Assembly: GCA_937889595.1 (NCBI GenBank) | Contig: CALAOR010000009.1 | Coordinates: forward strand, 1-33,810 | Source: an uncultured bacterium | GTDB lineage: Bacteria; Oederibacteriota; PGYV01; Palsa-1178 | Direction of reading: 5' to 3' | DNA: 33,810 nt | In this document: positions 31,855 to 33,810 of the stretch, in pieces | How the letters are laid out: every line of letters begins with the position of its first letter | Position numbering within the stretch: position 1 is the stretch's first letter | Made by a program: the position numbers and the translations under genes | The notes under the pieces: generated by a model | Told to the model about the DNA's origin: nothing | What the model saw: only the letters and a program-made list of their open reading frames with translations | Databases searched by the model: none

Positions 31855-32262
31855 TTAGAACCGGATTAAAAACGCGGCCACAGCCGCAACTGCGCCTATT
31901 AATACGGATAATAACAGTATGAATAGGGCTTTTTGCCTGTCCTTTTTCCTGAATTCAGCCTGCATCACCGTGTCAGTCTTTCCAACTTCAGGCCCGAAAT
32001 TAAACACACCCTTCATCCCGAAACCCGCGCAAAAATGAAAAGCAGCCTGTAGAAAACCGCTGGCGCCCAGCATTGCAGGCAAAAAAACAAAAAGCCTCCA
32101 TCCCGGTAAAGTGTGGGTCAGCGCAAGCACGGACCAGAGCACGATAGTCACGCCAAGACCCATCCAGCCGCTTGCGGCGCGCATGCGTATCTCGGCGCGC
32201 CCTATGTTGCATACTCCGGGAATATATTCATTTCCCGGTTTTGCAGAACCTTCTTTTTCCAT
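31855..32262 (-). CDS. Small membrane protein with CNIG-EI-R motif (unknown function)
   Basis: About 135 residues with a conserved N-terminal segment YIPGVCNIGRAEIRMRAASG, then two membrane segments (GLGVTIVLWSVLAL; LFVFLPAMLGASGFLQ) and a third at the C-terminus (ALFILLLSVLIGAVAAVAAF). The 'CNIG..EI..R' motif recurs in small bacterial membrane proteins of unknown role, related to the YgaP-like transmembrane family. I prefer ATG 32262, with AAGGAG seven bases upstream, over ATG 32283. Its pairing with the baeRF-like gene suggests a shared stress-related role, which is only inference. Confidence 0.78.
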   Translation of the reverse strand: MEKEGSAKPGNEYIPGVCNIGRAEIRMRAASGWMGLGVTIVLWSVLALTHTLPGWRLFVFLPAMLGASGFLQAAFHFCAGFGMKGVFNFGPEVGKTDTVMQAEFRKKDRQKALFILLLSVLIGAVAAVAAFLIRF

Positions 32263-32305
32263 GATATGCTCCTTAATGCTCATTTATGCATTGAATTCAA
32301 CTATC

Positions 32306-32340
32306 ATTATAAATAATATAATAATTTGAAACGCTTGTAA
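32306..32340 (-). promoter_or_regulatory. Possible promoter for the membrane protein-baeRF operon
   Basis: The stretch is AT-rich with overlapping candidates on the minus strand: TTACAA (32340-32335), 16 bases, TATTAT (32318-32313), or a TATAAT at 32311-32306 with a poor -35. The 12-bp palindrome CGCTTGTAAGCG (32332-32343) overlaps the -35 and could be an operator. Confidence 0.4.
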
Positions 32341-32406
32341 GCGGGATTTTTCGGCTTTTTGTTGACTTTTATCCTTTTGGAAAGTCAGGCATAGTACTGG
32401 CTTGCT

Positions 32407-32739
32407 TTAAACCATAAACTTTATAAACTGCGCCAACGTTAATATTTTTATTGCCTTATATTCGTTTAAGTCAAGCAAATGTTTATCACCAGTTATTATA
32501 TACCCTGACTTAGCCTCTAAAGCGCATTCTATTATCCTGTCATCGTCAGGATCCTGCTTTACCACCCTGACCCTGACAGCCGGGTTTACCACGGTACAAA
32601 GCTGCCTTAAAATACCTTCTGCCGCTGTGCTTTTCTCCGGGCCCCACCCAAACTGTATTTTTGCAACCCTCATAAACTCCCTTATAATATCCTTTGAAAC
32701 CGCAATCTCACACAGGCCTTCTTCCGCAAAGTCAATCAC
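32407..32739 (-). pseudogene. PIN-domain toxin-like protein, N-terminally truncated
   Basis: The 110 readable residues match the C-terminal four-fifths of the PIN family grouped as COG1569. GLCEIAVSKDIIREFMRVAK carries the second acidic position, DPDDDRIIECALEAKSGYIITGDKHLL the third and fourth, and the end is ILTLAQFIKFM. The N-terminal strand with the first catalytic Asp ('vvlDTNvl') is missing: in-frame TGA stops the frame at about 32763, and 20 bases further out begins the palindromic repeat at 32784. A GTG at 32739 could start a shortened protein, but it would lack a nuclease-site residue. I therefore treat it as a remnant cut by the repeat cluster. No antitoxin gene is adjacent. Confidence 0.7.
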
Positions 32740-32783
32740 CTTAACCGCGACAGCAGAAACTCAAATCAGGAAGGATATGAACA

Positions 32784-32814
32784 GGCTCGCCAGCCGAAGC
32801 TTCAGCGAAGGCTG
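32784..32814. repeat. 31-bp direct repeat, copy 1 (contains hairpin)
   Basis: Identical over 31 bases to 32931-32961. Its 26-base core (32790-32815) has CAGCC/GGCTG arms around AAGCTTCAGCG. It sits 45 bases upstream of the truncated PIN frame. Confidence 0.92.
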
Positions 32815-32848
32815 ACTAAAATAAAAACCACAACGTTAAGACCACAGC

Positions 32849-32877
32849 GCCCGCCGTCGCCGAAGGCTTTGGCGGGC
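32849..32877. repeat. G/C-rich hairpin within the repeat cluster
   Basis: Perfect 7-bp arms GCCCGCC/GGCGGGC flank a centre containing CCGAAGG, which can alternatively pair with GCCTTCG just downstream (32880-32886). Confidence 0.8.
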
Positions 32878-32930
32878 AGCCTTCGCGAGACAGAGCTATA
32901 GTGGGCGTGCTTACTAAATCATCGCTGAAG

Positions 32931-32961
32931 GGCTCGCCAGCCGAAGCTTCAGCGAAGGCTG
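32931..32961. repeat. 31-bp direct repeat, copy 2 (contains hairpin)
   Basis: Exact copy of 32784-32814, 147 bases away. In this copy the hairpin arm is one pair longer (CCAGCC/GGCTGG, 32937-32962). Confidence 0.92.
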
Positions 32962-33160
32962 GTGGACAAGTAGGGAAAAGACACTGAACTGGATGGAACG
33001 CCTTAAACCGTGGCTTTGTTCGGAGGAGGTGATTGTGTTATACAACAATATACTAAAGTTGTCAAAAAAAGAGTAACTAACTCAACTTTGGAAAATTTAC
33101 CTGAACGGATAAAGTCCAGCAATCCTAATTCTCATTATATTATTTTAAATCAAAAAAAAT

Positions 33161-33196
33161 GCCCTGCGGGCTTTGCCTTCGGCAGCCACGCAGGGC
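33161..33196 (-). terminator. Rho-independent terminator of the FGE-fold gene
   Basis: A 36-base G/C-rich stem-loop (GCCCTGCG/CGCAGGGC outer arms, GGCT/AGCC inner pairing) is followed on the minus strand by ATTTTTTTT (33160-33152). It lies about 70 bases after the stop codon at 33264. Confidence 0.9.
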
Positions 33197-33263
33197 AAGA
33201 TAAACATGCAAACAAACACACAAAAAATACATTGCAAAATGTAAAAGGTAAAAATCCAAAATG

Positions 33264-33810
33264 TTAATTGGTCCTCGCAAAGCGGAAGCCGTAGCTGTAG
33301 CTCGTGACATACGGGCTGAGGCTGTTGCGGTAGCCCACCTGCATGCCGCCCGCGCCGACGCCGAAGCCCCCGCCCCGTACCACGCGGAGGGAACCGCTTG
33401 CAGGTCCTCTATAGTCTGTAGATGTGCCGGGATACGTTCCATACCAGTCCCAACACCATTCCCACACATTCCCCGACATATCATAAATTCCCAGCGCATT
33501 TGCTGTTTTACCGCCTACTGCCTGTGCACTACTAAAATTTGCACCATACCACGCTACAAGTCCGGTTGCCGCTGCGTTGGTATAGTCCGCTGTTGCTCCG
33601 CTGGCATAGTTATACGGCGTCCAGCTTGACCCGTTTATATAACTTGCCGCGTATTGATATTCACCTTCTGAAGGCAATCTGTATCCATTATTTGTCCATG
33701 CACAAGCCGCATTATCACAAGCTGTTGCACTGGTTGAATCCTTTATCACTGCACTTGCGTAGGTATAGCAAGGTGTCAACCCTGCCTCCTGACTATATGC
33801 ATTACACCAC
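33264..33810 (-). CDS. FGE-sulfatase/SUMF1-fold protein (5' part missing)
   Basis: The gene runs off the right edge; about 181 C-terminal residues are visible, beginning WCNAYSQEAGLTPCYTYA. Typical family blocks follow: NGYRLPSEGEYQYAA, GIYDMSGNVWEWCWDWYG, RVVRGGGFG and YRNSLSPYV...YGFRFART. The fold is that of formylglycine-generating enzyme (C-type-lectin-like). The two cysteines that bind copper in true FGE, located after RGGS(W/F), are absent, so sulfatase activation is unlikely. Such catalytically dead FGE-fold domains occur in extracellular and ligand-binding proteins, including diversity-generating retroelement targets. In the window it stands alone, with its own terminator. Confidence 0.92.
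   Translation of the reverse strand, partial: WCNAYSQEAGLTPCYTYASAVIKDSTSATACDNAACAWTNNGYRLPSEGEYQYAASYINGSSWTPYNYASGATADYTNAAATGLVAWYGANFSSAQAVGGKTANALGIYDMSGNVWEWCWDWYGTYPGTSTDYRGPASGSLRVVRGGGFGVGAGGMQVGYRNSLSPYVTSYSYGFRFARTN

Larger units (their letters stand above)
32740..33263. other. Repeat-rich stretch without a convincing gene
   Basis: This 524-base interval holds two exact 31-bp direct repeats (32784-32814, 32931-32961), an internal G/C-rich hairpin (32849-32877) and the terminator of the next gene (33161-33196). Short plus-strand frames, such as one from ATG 32993 behind the second repeat, have no recognisable product. Confidence 0.7.

Noticed and set aside
32993-33076. Plus-strand frame starting MERLKPWLCSEE behind the second 31-bp repeat
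   Set aside because: It could be a remnant of an older gene, but it is only 27 codons, has no ribosome-binding site and no recognisable similarity.
33010-33267. Plus-strand 85-residue frame in the repeat region
   Set aside because: It runs through the terminator hairpin of the FGE-fold gene, has no family resemblance and a low-complexity end.
33264-33810. Genuine formylglycine-generating enzyme (sulfatase activator)
   Set aside because: The cysteine pair expected after RGGS(W/F) is missing (GVGAGGMQVG instead), and no sulfatase gene is nearby.

Overview
The window is about 34 kb from an uncultured bacterium. It looks diderm: it has an HlyD-type periplasmic adaptor, a monofunctional peptidoglycan transglycosylase and possible lipoprotein and secreted proteins. 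Gene products look like those of deep-branching candidate phyla (Goldbacteria, Elusimicrobia or Omnitrophica-like); that placement is a weak inference from protein style and palindromic repeats. No rRNA, tRNA, CRISPR array or transposase was seen. The first 18 bases are Illumina adapter, so the left end is an assembly artefact and the first gene (a GGQ release-factor-like protein) is cut by it.

Nearly all genes lie on the minus strand; the main exception is the O-antigen-ligase/TPR gene at 17276-19282. Reading the minus strand from its upstream end within each block: (i) 6619 to 434, a tightly overlapping operon of a MEMO1-family protein, iron alcohol dehydrogenase, GT39 glycosyltransferase, cupin, GT-C/TPR membrane protein and an unknown membrane protein; (ii) 7100-6696, a bacteriohemerythrin with its own promoter; (iii) 9975-7232, a BatC-like TPR protein and a DinG/XPD-type helicase; (iv) 16182-10089, a complete efflux operon of YbhGFSR type (small ORF, TetR repressor, HlyD adaptor, two ABC ATPases, two ABC-2 permeases), with a promoter overlapped by a palindromic operator and two large heptamer-repeat hairpins flanking the first ATPase gene; (v) a divergent promoter pair at 17152-17246 driving mtgA leftward and the O-antigen ligase rightward; (vi) 27669-19375, the whole glycine cleavage system (gcvT, gcvH, gcvPA, gcvPB) with a LipM/LplA-type transferase, lipA, an aldo/keto reductase and dihydrolipoyl dehydrogenase; (vii) 31088-27773, two membrane glycosyltransferases preceded by a promoter, an approximately 205-nt structured leader or small RNA and a strong terminator; (viii) 32262-31421, a small membrane protein and a bacterial eRF1/pelota-like protein; (ix) a repeat-rich stretch with an N-terminally truncated PIN gene, then the 3' part of an FGE-sulfatase-fold gene running off the right end.

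The functional themes are one-carbon/lipoate metabolism, envelope glycosylation, drug-type efflux and ribosome rescue. The most unusual material is non-coding: heptamer hairpins translatable in all six frames, a perfect 30-bp inverted repeat that supplies the lipA stop codon, a hairpin family whose arms differ but stay complementary, and the 31131-31336 transcript unit.
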